A stretch of 59,577 nucleotides of DNA from contig NZ_RAWE01000041.1 in assembly GCF_003611695.1 (NCBI RefSeq), positions 1-59,577 on the forward strand. The letters run 5' to 3'. The translations under genes were made by a program, and so were the position numbers. Every line of letters starts with the position of its first letter. Within the stretch, counting starts at the first letter, position 1. The DNA comes from Corallococcus carmarthensis (lineage in GTDB: Bacteria > Myxococcota > Myxococcia > Myxococcales > Myxococcaceae). Below, in pieces: positions 36,163-43,288 of this stretch. The notes under the pieces are model-generated. The model searched no databases. It worked only from the letters and a program-made list of their open reading frames with translations, and was not told where the DNA came from.

Positions 36163-36170
36163 CCTTCAGT

Positions 36171-36195
36171 GTCCCCGACGGGATTCGAACCCGTG
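36171..36195 (-). pseudogene. tRNA-Glu 3'-end fragment
   Basis: The 25 bases reproduce the T arm and 3' acceptor strand of the intact tRNA-Glu at 39469-39541. The D arm, anticodon arm and 5' acceptor strand are absent, so it cannot make a tRNA. It is best read as the residual chromosomal attachment half left after element insertion. Confidence 0.75.
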
Positions 36196-36313
36196 GAGGA
36201 GGGGTGCCTAAACCCGCGACGGTACACGCCTTTCGAGCAATCGCGAGTGAATCCGGGCTCTTCGAGTCCACGGGCCAGTCCTCGCCAGTCCCACCTGTCC
36301 GCTGGAGTCCCCT

Positions 36314-36337
36314 CCAGTCTTGGAGACATTTTGGAGA
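36314..36337. repeat. Left copy of short island-end motif (possible recombinase arm site)
   Basis: The motif TGGAGACATTTTGGAGA sits here (36321-36337), preceded by CCAGTCT. The same motif with one change and a one-base gap recurs at 39375-39397 in the same orientation. Each copy carries two TGGAGA units, eleven bases apart. Spacing near both island ends suggests arm-type integrase sites; no integrase is left to test this. Confidence 0.4.
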
Positions 36338-36351
36338 CGGAAGCAGGGGCG

Positions 36352-36624
36352 ATGCGCTGTCCATGTCGCTGCCCCGGCTCGCTGTCGCCTGAATCCGACG
36401 AGCCCCTCTGCCTGCTGACCGTCCGAGAAGTTGCGGAAAGGTGGGGGACACCACGCATGGGTCTGGGAACTGAGAGCGGCGGTTTCCTAACCCTTGAAGG
36501 GCCCCTCGGCACTCGGGTGATGGCATCTAAACTCCCGAGATTACTGGTCGCAGGAGTTCATCCGCGTTCGCCCGGAGCCGCTCGATTACGTACCAATTAC
36601 GTACCGGCCGTCTCGCCGTTAGGG
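36352..36624 (+). pseudogene. Possible excisionase-like HTH remnant
   Basis: From ATG 36352 the frame reads MRCPCRCPGSLSPE then LLTVREVAERWG at ~36412-36447, which is the start of a MerR/excisionase-type helix-turn-helix ('LTVREVAERL' is typical of that family). The expected second helix and wing are not found; after ~36450 the frame loses coding character. In another frame the segment to a stop at ~36624 (EFIRVRPEPLDYVPITYRPSRR) looks coding, suggesting frameshift decay. The rest of 36196-36696 contains nothing I can support. Low certainty; it fits the island reading. Confidence 0.25.
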
Positions 36625-36696
36625 TGATGGCTCCGCCATGAGGGGAGCGCAGCATGGGCCGTGTGTCCCCAAGGGGCTGCGTGGCTTCTCCACCCG

Positions 36697-37371
36697 CCTA
36701 AGTAGGTCGCCAGAAGTTCTCTAACAAATCGCGCAGCCAGAAGCCCTCGGCGAGGCAGCCTGCCTTGCGGAGGGCATCCTGGGGCGAGAGCCCCAGCACC
36801 CACTGGATGGCGGCGTCGACGTGCTGCTCCGAGGAGCCGCTGTCGCGTACACGTACCGCGGTCGCTTCCACGCCAGGCCTGCCTCATGCAACCGACGGCG
36901 CAGCGTGCGAGGTGACACCTCGAGACCTTCGCGCTTGAGGTGGGGGCATAGCAGCGGCACCGTCCAGCCATGGCTCGCCCAGCCCGCCTTCTCTGGGCTG
37001 GCGCGGACCACCCTGCGCAGACGCTTGGAGGTCAGACGCGGGGCTGCTTCAGGCCGACCTGTGCGCGGGGCATCCACCAGCGCTGACGGGGTGCGCTCTC
37101 TGAGGTAGCGCCCCAGCCAGAAGTAGACGGCTGGCCGACTCAAGGCCGCCAGGCGCCCAGCCTCGCCCGGACCTTTGCCCTCGGCGATGAGCTTGATGGC
37201 CAGAAGGCGACGGAAGTGGCGGGCATCGCGTGCCTGCCGCATCGCCCGCTCCAGCTTCCGCCTGTCGTATGTTGTCAGCCCCAACTCCGCAGGGCTCCTT
37301 GCCGGTCGCATGCCCCAGAAGCTGTGCATGCCGCCGGAATTTGTCTCGGAACTTCTGGCGGCCTACTTAGG
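36697..37371. mobile_element. Degenerate IS630-type element with 23-bp terminal inverted repeats
   Basis: Terminal inverted repeats at 36697-36719 (CCTAAGTAGGTCGCCAGAAG...) and 37349-37371 match at 22 of 23 positions. The ends carry TA, consistent with IS630/Tc1 TA targeting. At 675 bp it is shorter than usual for an IS630 element (about 1-1.2 kb), and the transposase inside lacks its DDE domain, so it is an internally deleted, non-autonomous copy. It abuts an IS91-type transposase remnant on the right, so it probably inserted into that older element. Confidence 0.65.
36721..37329 (-). pseudogene. IS630-family transposase, N-terminal HTH part only
   Basis: The first ~165 residues have the IS630 N-terminal layout: KLERAMRQARDARHFRRLLAIKLIAEGKGPGEAGRLAALSRPAVYFWLGRYLRERTPSALVDAPRTGRP, then WTVPLLCPHLKREGLEVSPRTLRRRLHEAGLAWKRPRYVYA. 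In full-length members a DDE catalytic domain follows this point. Here the frame turns into Ser/Pro/Arg nonsense, while another frame reads EQHVDAAIQWVLGL...RDLLENFWRPT and stops inside the left inverted repeat, as expected for a C-terminus after an internal deletion and frameshift. No catalytic aspartates remain, so it cannot transpose by itself. Confidence 0.7.
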
Positions 37372-37610
37372 CTGCGAAGGTGGATGCGCTGAGGAAGGAG
37401 CGCACCCCCGTTTGGACTGGGCCGGGCTGCTGAAAAGGACGTTCGCCCTGGATGTGTTCGCGTGCTTGAGGTGTGGAGGCAGGCTTGAGGGTGTTGGCGT
37501 ACGTGAAGGGAGAAGGAGGGGTGAGAGCGATTGTGGAGCACCTGGGGTTGCCCACGGTGAGTGCGCACCTGGCCCCTGCGCGAGGGCCGCCCCAGAGCGC
37601 GGGGTGTTGA
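37343..37610 (+). pseudogene. IS91-family transposase C-terminal remnant, frameshifted
   Basis: Frame 1 reads DWAGLLKRTFALDVFACLRCGGRLE (to about 37490), the zinc-finger-like end of IS91 (Y2 HUH) transposases, which typically have 'WA-LL-RVF-LDVL-CP-CGGR'. After a +1 shift the second frame continues with VLAYVKGEGGVRAIVEHLGLPTVSAHLAPARGPP and stops at 37608-37610, matching the usual 'I-HLGLPT--P-LAPAR' ending. The catalytic tyrosine domain is missing, removed at the IS630 junction. It is a decayed fragment and shows IS91-type elements were active in this lineage. Confidence 0.7.
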
Positions 37611-37739
37611 AGCTCAACGTTCCGAGAGGGCATGTCAGACCGGTGATGTGCAATCTCCTCGGCGGGGGCGAGTGGCTCTGGGGAAGGCGGACCCCTCTGA
37701 CCCGCAGCGCCACGACATGAAGCCCTGGAGGCTTGGGAC

Positions 37740-39188
37740 TTGGAAACCCCTGGACGCAGATTCGGAAGCGCCGTGGTCATCGGCGGCAGCATGGCGGGGC
37801 TCCTGAGCGCGCGGGTGCTCGCGGACCACTTCGACAAGGTGACGCTGGTGGAGCGGGATGTCCGGATGGAGGGGCCCGCCGCGCGCAAAGGTGTTCCGCA
37901 AGGGCCGCACATCCACGTGCTGTTGGACACGGGCCGGCGCATCCTCGACAAGTACTTTCCGGACCTGTTCGAGCAACTCCAGGTCCAGGGCGCCGAGTTC
38001 ATCGACTCGAGTGGAGACCTCGCCTGGCACCACTTCGGGGTGTGGAAGCTGCGCCGCACCAGCGGCATCCCCGGGCTGCTGTGCACCCGGCCCCTGCTCG
38101 AGTGGAACGTCCTGCGCCGGATAAAGGCGCGGCCCAACGTCGCGGTGCGCGAGGGCTGCTCCATCGAAGGGCTCATCTGCGACGAGAAGGGCACGGGGCG
38201 CATCACGGGCGTCCGGGTCAAGACACCCCAGGGCGAGGAGTCGTGGGAGGCGGACCTCGTCGTGGATGCCAGTGGCCGGGGCTCACGGATGCCTCAGTGG
38301 TTGGAAGCCATCGGCTACGCGCGCCCGGAGGAAGAGCAGGTCATCGTGGACCTTTCCTACACGACGTGCCTGCACGAGCCGCCGCCCCACTTCCAGAAGG
38401 AATGGAAGGCGCTCTTCCTCTATCCAAGTCCTCCCAAGGCCTGGCGCGCGGGTTTCATCTCACACGTCGAGGGAGGCCGGTGGCTCGTCACCCTCAATGG
38501 CTACTTCGGGGAGCACGCGCCCACCGAGTACGCGGGGTTCCTCGAGTACGCGCGCTCACTGACGCGTCCGGACCTGTACAACTACCTGAAAGAGGCCACG
38601 CCGATAGGGCCCATCTCCCAGCACAAGGTGAAGGACTGCCGGTGGCGGCACTACGAGAAGCTGCCCCGCTTTCCCGAGGGGCTGGTCATCCTGGGAGACG
38701 CCGCGTGTGCCTTCAACCCCCTCTACGGGCAAGGCATGTCGGTGGCGGGGCTTGGCGCCGAGTTGCTGGACACCTGCCTTCGCGAGCAGGCCGAACGAGG
38801 CGAGCTATCGGGCCTGGCGCAGCGCTTCCGCGAGCGGCTGCCTGAAGTCATCCGGCTCCCGTGGCTGTTGGGCACGGGCATGGACCTGCTGTATCCGCAG
38901 GCCGTCGGGAAGCGGCCCTTCGGGCTGGGCTTGCTGCACTGGTACATCCTGCGGCTGATGGAGCGCACGTCGACCGACGCACACGTCCATCGCCAGTTCT
39001 ACCGGATACTGCACCTGCACGCGGGGCTGGAGGCGGTTCTCCAGCCCTCCGTGGCCTTGCCCGTGTTGGGCCATGGCGTCATGTCGCTCCTCCGCCCTCT
39101 CGAGCGGCTGGCGAATACCGAGACACGGCCTCCCCCTCTCACGCCCCCGCGTCCAAGCCCTGTCCCGGTCCAGAAGTCCACGGGGTAG
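37740..39188 (+). CDS. FAD-dependent monooxygenase/oxidoreductase (PHBH-like fold)
   Basis: 482 residues from a TTG at 37740; the start is chosen because GGAGG lies at 37727-37731 with eight bases spacing and because later ATG or GTG codons would cut into the dinucleotide-binding strand. The Rossmann motif AVVIGGSMAGLLSARVL (~11-27) binds FAD; the second flavin motif is LVILGDAACAFNPLYGQGMSVAGLGAELL (~315-343). Between them are TRPLLEWNVLRRI and ADLVVDASGRGSRMPQWLEAIG ('DASG' site). It resembles flavin hydroxylases of aromatic or polyketide substrates; substrate unknown. The only intact gene in the island. No partner biosynthetic genes adjoin, so it could be a stand-alone detoxification or tailoring enzyme. 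Confidence 0.8.
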   Translation: METPGRRFGSAVVIGGSMAGLLSARVLADHFDKVTLVERDVRMEGPAARKGVPQGPHIHVLLDTGRRILDKYFPDLFEQLQVQGAEFIDSSGDLAWHHFGVWKLRRTSGIPGLLCTRPLLEWNVLRRIKARPNVAVREGCSIEGLICDEKGTGRITGVRVKTPQGEESWEADLVVDASGRGSRMPQWLEAIGYARPEEEQVIVDLSYTTCLHEPPPHFQKEWKALFLYPSPPKAWRAGFISHVEGGRWLVTLNGYFGEHAPTEYAGFLEYARSLTRPDLYNYLKEATPIGPISQHKVKDCRWRHYEKLPRFPEGLVILGDAACAFNPLYGQGMSVAGLGAELLDTCLREQAERGELSGLAQRFRERLPEVIRLPWLLGTGMDLLYPQAVGKRPFGLGLLHWYILRLMERTSTDAHVHRQFYRILHLHAGLEAVLQPSVALPVLGHGVMSLLRPLERLANTETRPPPLTPPRPSPVPVQKSTG

Positions 39189-39374
39189 CCGCCGCTGCCC
39201 GGGCCCTCGATGCGTCAGGAGGTCGCGGGGGCCATGGCGGCGGCGGGGGCGCGCTTGAGCGCTCGGGCCGTGGCCATGGTGGCTAGGTGGCTCCGGCCGC
39301 GCTTGAGGCTCTGCACCTCGCGCTGGGCCTGGTGCTCCAGGCGTCGAATGCTGGAAGAGGGGCGGGGCGAGTCT

Positions 39375-39397
39375 CCAGTTTGGAGACATTCTGGAGA
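39375..39397. repeat. Right copy of short island-end motif
   Basis: TGGAGACATTCTGGAGA at 39381-39397, preceded by CCAGTT; same orientation as the copy at 36314-36337. It lies seven bases inside the right direct repeat. The stretch 39189-39404 otherwise has no supported gene; on the minus strand a reading frame ending near 39218 (RRLEHQAQREVQSLKRGRS...) shows strong third-position GC and might be a C-terminal scrap of a lost gene. Confidence 0.4.
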
Positions 39398-39404
39398 AGC
39401 GAAG

Positions 39405-39494
39405 GAGCCTGAAAACACCGAGGCCGGAAACCGCTGGGTCTCAGCGGCTTCCGGCCTCGGTCCTTCAGTGTCCCCGACGGGATTCGAACCCGTG
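39405..39494. repeat. Right copy of 90-bp direct repeat, within the intact tRNA-Glu 3' end and terminator
   Basis: Counterpart of 36106-36195. It covers the T arm and acceptor 3' strand of the complete tRNA-Glu gene and the hairpin at 39417-39461. If the island inserted by site-specific recombination, this side restored the tRNA. Confidence 0.85.
39417..39461 (-). terminator. Terminator of the tRNA-Lys/tRNA-Glu transcript
   Basis: 20-bp inverted repeat (arms 39417-39436 and 39442-39461) with one A/C mismatch and a five-base loop, eight bases downstream of the tRNA-Glu end on the minus strand, followed by GTTTTC. Good fit to an intrinsic terminator. Confidence 0.8.
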
Positions 39495-39541
39495 TTACCG
39501 GCTTGAAAGGCCAGCGTCCTGGGCCTCTAGACGACGGGGAC
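39469..39541 (-). tRNA. tRNA-Glu (anticodon TTC)
   Basis: 73-base cloverleaf on the minus strand: acceptor GTCCCCG/CGGGGAC, D arm GTCTAGAGGCCCAGGAC, anticodon TTC (complement at 39505-39507) in loop CTTTCAA, T loop GGTTCGAATCC. Discriminator A; CCA is not encoded. Likely co-transcribed with tRNA-Lys, which lies 12 bases upstream. Site of the presumed island insertion. Confidence 0.97.
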
Positions 39542-39553
39542 GTCGTCACTGCT

Positions 39554-39626
<73 letters not shown>

Positions 39627-39814
39627 GCTATTCTTTTTTTGGCACCGGCTGCGGATCCGCCAGCGGCTCCGCGAGGCGCTTCCTACCAGCAGCGCCCGGG
39701 GAGTTCCACTGGCGATCGCAGGCGCCGCTTCCTGACACGCTCCGTCCTGGCGCCGGTGAACATCCCGCCCGCCCGCGCCCTCCGCACGTCAGCGTCCGGC
39801 GCTATACACAGGGC

Positions 39815-40342
39815 ATGTCCCAGGAAGTTCCCGAGCCCCCCGAGGACGAAGAGGAAGGCGAACAGGCCCCGTTCCGCCGCTACCTCACCCGCACGGGCGC
39901 CGAGCGCATGCACCGCGAGCTGCTCCAGCTGCTCAACGAGGCCCGCCCCAAGGTCACCGCCGAGGTGTCCGCCGCCGCCGCCCAGGGCGACCGTTCAGAA
40001 AACGCCGAATACATCTACGGCAAGAAGCGCCTGCGGGAGATCGACCGGCGCATCCGCTTCCTCTCGAAGCGCCTGGACACCGCCACCATCGTCGACCCCT
40101 CGGAACAGGAGGACCGCTCGAAAGTCTACTTCGGCGCCACCGTGACCCTGGAGGACGAGGGCGGAATCCGCAGCAAGTACCAGATTGTCGGCTCGGACGA
40201 GATCGACGCCTCCGGAGGCCGCATCAGCGTCGAGTCACCCATGGGCCGCGCGCTCCTGCGCAAGGCCCCGGGCGACACCGTGGAGGTGCGGCGCCCCCGG
40301 GGTGAGATTGAACTCACCCTGGTGGACATCCGCTACGACTAG
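39815..40342 (+). CDS. greB: Transcript cleavage/elongation factor GreB family
   Basis: 175 residues from ATG. After an acidic N-terminal tail (PEPPEDEEEGEQ) comes the Gre coiled coil: RRYLTRTGAERMHRELLQLLNEARPKVTAEVSAAAAQGDRSENAEYIYGKKRLREIDRRIRFLSKRLDTA. 'GDRSENAEY-YGKKRLREIDRRIRFL' is the GreB version of the tip (DRSENA carries the acidic tip residues). The C-terminal FKBP-like domain has VYFGATVTLEDEGG and SPMGRALLRKAPGDTVEVRRPRGE. The protein enters the RNA polymerase secondary channel and stimulates cleavage of backtracked RNA. It sits apart from the tRNAs, across a 188-base intergenic stretch without a clear signal. Confidence 0.93.
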   Translation: MSQEVPEPPEDEEEGEQAPFRRYLTRTGAERMHRELLQLLNEARPKVTAEVSAAAAQGDRSENAEYIYGKKRLREIDRRIRFLSKRLDTATIVDPSEQEDRSKVYFGATVTLEDEGGIRSKYQIVGSDEIDASGGRISVESPMGRALLRKAPGDTVEVRRPRGEIELTLVDIRYD

Positions 40343-40351
40343 GACGCCCCC

Positions 40352-41347
40352 ATGCCCCGGACACCTGAGCTCAGCTCCCATGCTCGCCGCACCTATTCGC
40401 GCCTGAGCAGCGTGGACCTGGCCGCGTCCGCGGAGGAGGCCCTGTCCCTGGACGACCTGGGCCTGGAGTCCGGCGGCGACCGCGTGGGCCTGGCGTTCGG
40501 CACCTACAGCCGCGAGGGCCTGGAGCGCGCCCTCCAGGCCTACGGCTTCGCGCAGCGCCTGGAGGAGCGCGTGGGCCCCTGCGAGCTGCGCCTGTCCTGC
40601 CAGGATCCGTTCCAGCCGCGCGTCACCCTCCTGAGCCGCCGCTACCACTCGCCCGTCGTGGACCTGTCCCTGCGCCAGGCCCTGGGCGCGGAGGTCGGCT
40701 TCACCCGCTCGGCCGCGGAGGCGCCGCTGCTCTACGTGGACAGCCTCCTGCTGCAGCACCCGGGGCGCCCCTTCGACTGGAGCCGTCCGCCGCTCCCCGG
40801 GCAGCTCCACCCCGGCCTGTCCCTGTCGCGCGAGCTGATGGAGCTCTTGCACCTCATGGCCCGCCGCATCGGCGCGGAAGGCGTGGCGCTGACACCCGCG
40901 ACGTTCTCCGCCGCGTGCGTCTACGAGCCGCGCTTCACCTTCGTGGACGGCGCCGCGGAAGGACAGTTCAGCGCCCTTCGCGGCGCGGGCCGTGGATGGC
41001 CCCGCTGGCTGCTGGCGTGGGCGGTGGAACTGGGCTGCATGCGGGATGAGCAGGGACAGCCGGCCCTCTTCACGCCCTCGCCGATGATCAGCCCCCTGTC
41101 GCGGCGGGTGGCCCGGCGGCTCGATACGCGCGGCTGGCAGAAGGCGTGGCGCTTCCAGTCGAAGCAGGTGCTGTCGCTGGACGAAGAGGCGCTGCAGGCG
41201 CGCTTCCCCTGGGCCCGCATGCCCCCCGGGCCCCCGCCCGAAAGGATGGTGGAGGTGCTCGGGTATGATCCGCTGGCGCCCGCGTCGCCATACCAGGACG
41301 CCTGGGAGCCTGTGTCCGCTCCGCCGCGGACGGCCGCGACCTCCTGA
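40352..41347 (+). CDS. Conserved hypothetical protein, 331 residues
   Basis: Starts nine bases after greB, so probably co-transcribed. The N-terminal part has SRLSSVDLAASAEEALSLDDLGLESGGDRVGLAFGTYSREGLERALQAYGFAQRLEERVG, followed by strands (CELRLSCQDPFQPRVTLLSRRY, VVDLSLRQALG) and TRSAAEAPLLYVDSLLLQHPGRPFDWSRPPLPGQLHPGLSLSRELMELLHLMARRIGAEGVALTPATFSAACVYEPRFTFVDGAAEGQFSAL. The middle pattern ('HPGLSLSRELMELLHLMARRIGAEGVALTPA') recalls GNAT-adjacent helical layouts, but no acetyl-CoA motif is present. No signal peptide or membrane segment. I do not recognise a family; its length and codon use are those of a real gene. Confidence 0.65.
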   Translation: MPRTPELSSHARRTYSRLSSVDLAASAEEALSLDDLGLESGGDRVGLAFGTYSREGLERALQAYGFAQRLEERVGPCELRLSCQDPFQPRVTLLSRRYHSPVVDLSLRQALGAEVGFTRSAAEAPLLYVDSLLLQHPGRPFDWSRPPLPGQLHPGLSLSRELMELLHLMARRIGAEGVALTPATFSAACVYEPRFTFVDGAAEGQFSALRGAGRGWPRWLLAWAVELGCMRDEQGQPALFTPSPMISPLSRRVARRLDTRGWQKAWRFQSKQVLSLDEEALQARFPWARMPPGPPPERMVEVLGYDPLAPASPYQDAWEPVSAPPRTAATS

Positions 41348-41528
41348 GGTCCCCGCTGTAGCGCCCTGTGCCGTCGGCCGTGCTCTTTCGGACGGACCTT
41401 CGTGCTTCCAGACGGGAATGCGGCTGGTCCCCCCTCGTTCGGTGCCTATATTGGGAGGCGTCGGTCATCCACGTCGTCGCTCGCCGTCAGCAATCGCACC
41501 CGAACCAGGTCAGGTCGCGAAGCCCTCG

Positions 41529-42848
41529 ATGCGAAAGAACTTCATCCTCGACACGAACGTCCTCCTCCATGACCCCCGCAGCATCTACGGGTTCAAGGAC
41601 AACAACGTCATCATCCCCATCTACGTCATCGAGGAGATCGATCAGTTCAAGCGCGATCTCTCCGAGCTGGGGCGCAATGCGCGACTGGTGGCGCGCTACC
41701 TGGACTCCTTCCGCGCTGAAGGCTCCATGAAGGAGGGCGTCCCGCTGCCGCACGGCGGGATGCTCCGCGTGGCCTTCACCGACCGTTCGCTGCCGTCCTC
41801 CATGGCGGACAGCAACCTGGTGGACAACCGCATCCTCGCGGTGGCCCTGGACCTGATGGAGACCGAGCCGGAGACCCAGGCCGTCTTCATCACCAAGGAC
41901 ACCAACCTGCGCATCCGCGCCGACGCCCTGGGCCTGTCCGCCCAGGACTTCGACACCGAGCGCGTTGAAATCACCGACCTCTACACGGGCTTCACGGAAC
42001 TGCTCGTGCCGCGGGACATGGTGGATCAGCTCTACAAGCCCGGCGGCGAGGTGGAGGTGCCGGCCCAGGACCGGCTCTTCCCCAACCAGCTGGTGCTGCT
42101 CAAGGACGAGCTCAACCCGTCCCACACCGCCATGGCGCGCTTCAACGGCGCCAAGGCGCGGCTCGTGCCGCTCGCGCGCCAGAGCAAGGAAGGCACCTGG
42201 GGCATCCGTCCGCGCAACATGGAGCAGGCCTTCTGCCTGGACCTGCTGCTCAACGACGAGATCAAGCTCGTCACCATCGTGGGCAAGGCGGGCACGGGCA
42301 AGACGCTGCTCGCCATCGCCGCGGGCCTGCAGAAGGTGACGGAGGAGGGGCTGTACCACAAGCTGCTGGTCAGCCGTCCCATCTTCCCCCTGGGCCGCGA
42401 CATCGGCTACCTGCCGGGCAGCGTCGAGGAGAAGCTCAACCCCTGGATGCAGCCCATCTTCGACAACGTCGAGTTCCTCATGAACCTGAGCCGCGCGGAC
42501 AAGAAGGCCGGGCGCGGCCACCATGAGCTCATCGACCTGGGGCTGATGGAGATCGAACCGCTCACGTACATCCGCGGGCGCAGCATCCCCAACCAGTTCA
42601 TCATCGTGGACGAGGCGCAGAACCTCACCCCGCACGAGGTGAAGACCATCCTCACCCGCGTGGGCGACAACACGAAGATCATCCTCACCGGCGACCCGTT
42701 CCAGATCGACAACCCGTACGTGGACTCCACGAACAACGGGCTCGTGCACGTGGTCAACCGCTTCAAGAACGAGAAGATCGCCGGCCACATCACCATGGCC
42801 AAGGGTGAGCGCAGCATGCTGGCCGAGTTGGCGGCCAACCTGCTGTGA
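41529..42848 (+). CDS. PhoH-like ATPase with N-terminal PIN domain (PhoH2 type)
   Basis: 439 residues from ATG 41529, chosen because the upstream in-frame extension is non-coding in composition and MRKNFILDTNVLLHDP is the classic PIN start (Asp8 and Asn). The PIN nuclease domain covers ~1-140 (FVFITKDTNLRIRAD-like segment at ~118-128). The PhoH P-loop ATPase follows: GKAGTGKT at 252-259, FIIVDEAQNLTPHEVKTILTRVG with D361-E362, and ILTGDPFQIDNPYVDSTNNGL. PIN-PhoH fusions are helicase-nucleases associated with RNA processing. The 181-base leader at 41348-41528 shows no clear promoter. Length is normal for the family. Confidence 0.92.
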   Translation: MRKNFILDTNVLLHDPRSIYGFKDNNVIIPIYVIEEIDQFKRDLSELGRNARLVARYLDSFRAEGSMKEGVPLPHGGMLRVAFTDRSLPSSMADSNLVDNRILAVALDLMETEPETQAVFITKDTNLRIRADALGLSAQDFDTERVEITDLYTGFTELLVPRDMVDQLYKPGGEVEVPAQDRLFPNQLVLLKDELNPSHTAMARFNGAKARLVPLARQSKEGTWGIRPRNMEQAFCLDLLLNDEIKLVTIVGKAGTGKTLLAIAAGLQKVTEEGLYHKLLVSRPIFPLGRDIGYLPGSVEEKLNPWMQPIFDNVEFLMNLSRADKKAGRGHHELIDLGLMEIEPLTYIRGRSIPNQFIIVDEAQNLTPHEVKTILTRVGDNTKIILTGDPFQIDNPYVDSTNNGLVHVVNRFKNEKIAGHITMAKGERSMLAELAANLL

Positions 42849-42882
42849 GGCGCCCGAAGCCCGTGCCTGCTAGAGACGAGTC

Positions 42883-43200
42883 ATGACCCAGGACGGCACC
42901 GACAAGCCCGAGACCCCCGGCGAGGAGAAGAAGCCCCTCGTCGAGTACCCCTCCGTCTACGAGTACAAGGTGATGGGCAAGGCGACGGTCGAGGAGACGG
43001 CCGGCTTCGAGGAGCACGTGCGGTCGCTCTTCCGGCGGAAGATGGGGATGGAGGTATCCCCGGACTCCATCCACGTGCAGCACAGCCGCAAGGGGAAGTT
43101 CGTGTCCCTGAGCGTGTCCGTGTTCCTCCTGTCGGAGGAACAGCGCCGGGGCATCTACGAGGAGCTGCACCAGGATCCCCGCATCGTCTACTACCTGTGA
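42883..43200 (+). CDS. DUF493 (YbeD-like) family protein
   Basis: 105 residues. After an acidic/Lys tail (~1-17) the sequence LVEYPSVYEYKVMGKATVEETAGFEEHVRSLFRRKMGMEVSPDSIHVQHSRKGKFVSLSVSVFLLSEEQRRGIYEELHQDPRIVYYL matches the DUF493/YbeD fold: a ferredoxin-like domain with 'FP--Y--KVMG' near the start, 'S--GKY-S-T--V' in the middle and 'Y--L-----V---L' at the end. YbeD-type proteins are small cytoplasmic proteins of uncertain role, linked to lipoate or membrane-associated regulation. It begins 34 bases after phoH, probably in the same unit. Confidence 0.88.
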   Translation: MTQDGTDKPETPGEEKKPLVEYPSVYEYKVMGKATVEETAGFEEHVRSLFRRKMGMEVSPDSIHVQHSRKGKFVSLSVSVFLLSEEQRRGIYEELHQDPRIVYYL

Positions 43201-43288
43201 GGCAGGCGGTGCGCGGGCGGATCCCCCAGGGGGGCCCGGAGCCCGCCGGCGGCTGGAAGTCCGGCCGGGGTGCGTATATGAGGGAGGA

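Larger units (their letters stand above)
36106..36195. repeat. Left copy of 90-bp direct repeat (att-like): tRNA-Glu 3' end plus terminator
   Basis: Matches 39405-39494 with only about five differences, three of them near its left end. Contains the hairpin at 36118-36162 and, at 36171-36195, the acceptor stem 3' strand and T arm of tRNA-Glu on the minus strand (GGGTTCGAATCCCGTCGGGG). Beyond 36195 the two copies diverge at once. Confidence 0.85.
36106..39494. mobile_element. Decayed genomic island at the 3' end of tRNA-Glu
   Basis: A ~90-bp direct repeat (36106-36195 and 39405-39494, offset 3,299) brackets this interval. Each copy holds the 3' end of tRNA-Glu and its terminator hairpin, and the right copy belongs to the complete tRNA. 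Insertion at tRNA 3' ends with duplication of the end is the classic signature of tyrosine-recombinase elements. Inside are a possible excisionase scrap, a degenerate IS630-type element, an IS91-type transposase remnant and one intact FAD monooxygenase gene; no integrase gene is left. A short motif close to both ends (36314-36337, 39375-39397) may be a recombinase arm site. A non-mobile origin (duplication of the tRNA end) remains possible. Confidence 0.6.

Noticed and set aside
39632-39648. Sigma54-like TGGCAC element upstream of greB
   Set aside because: The GG and GC elements are eight bases apart, not ten; the downstream TTGC is absent.
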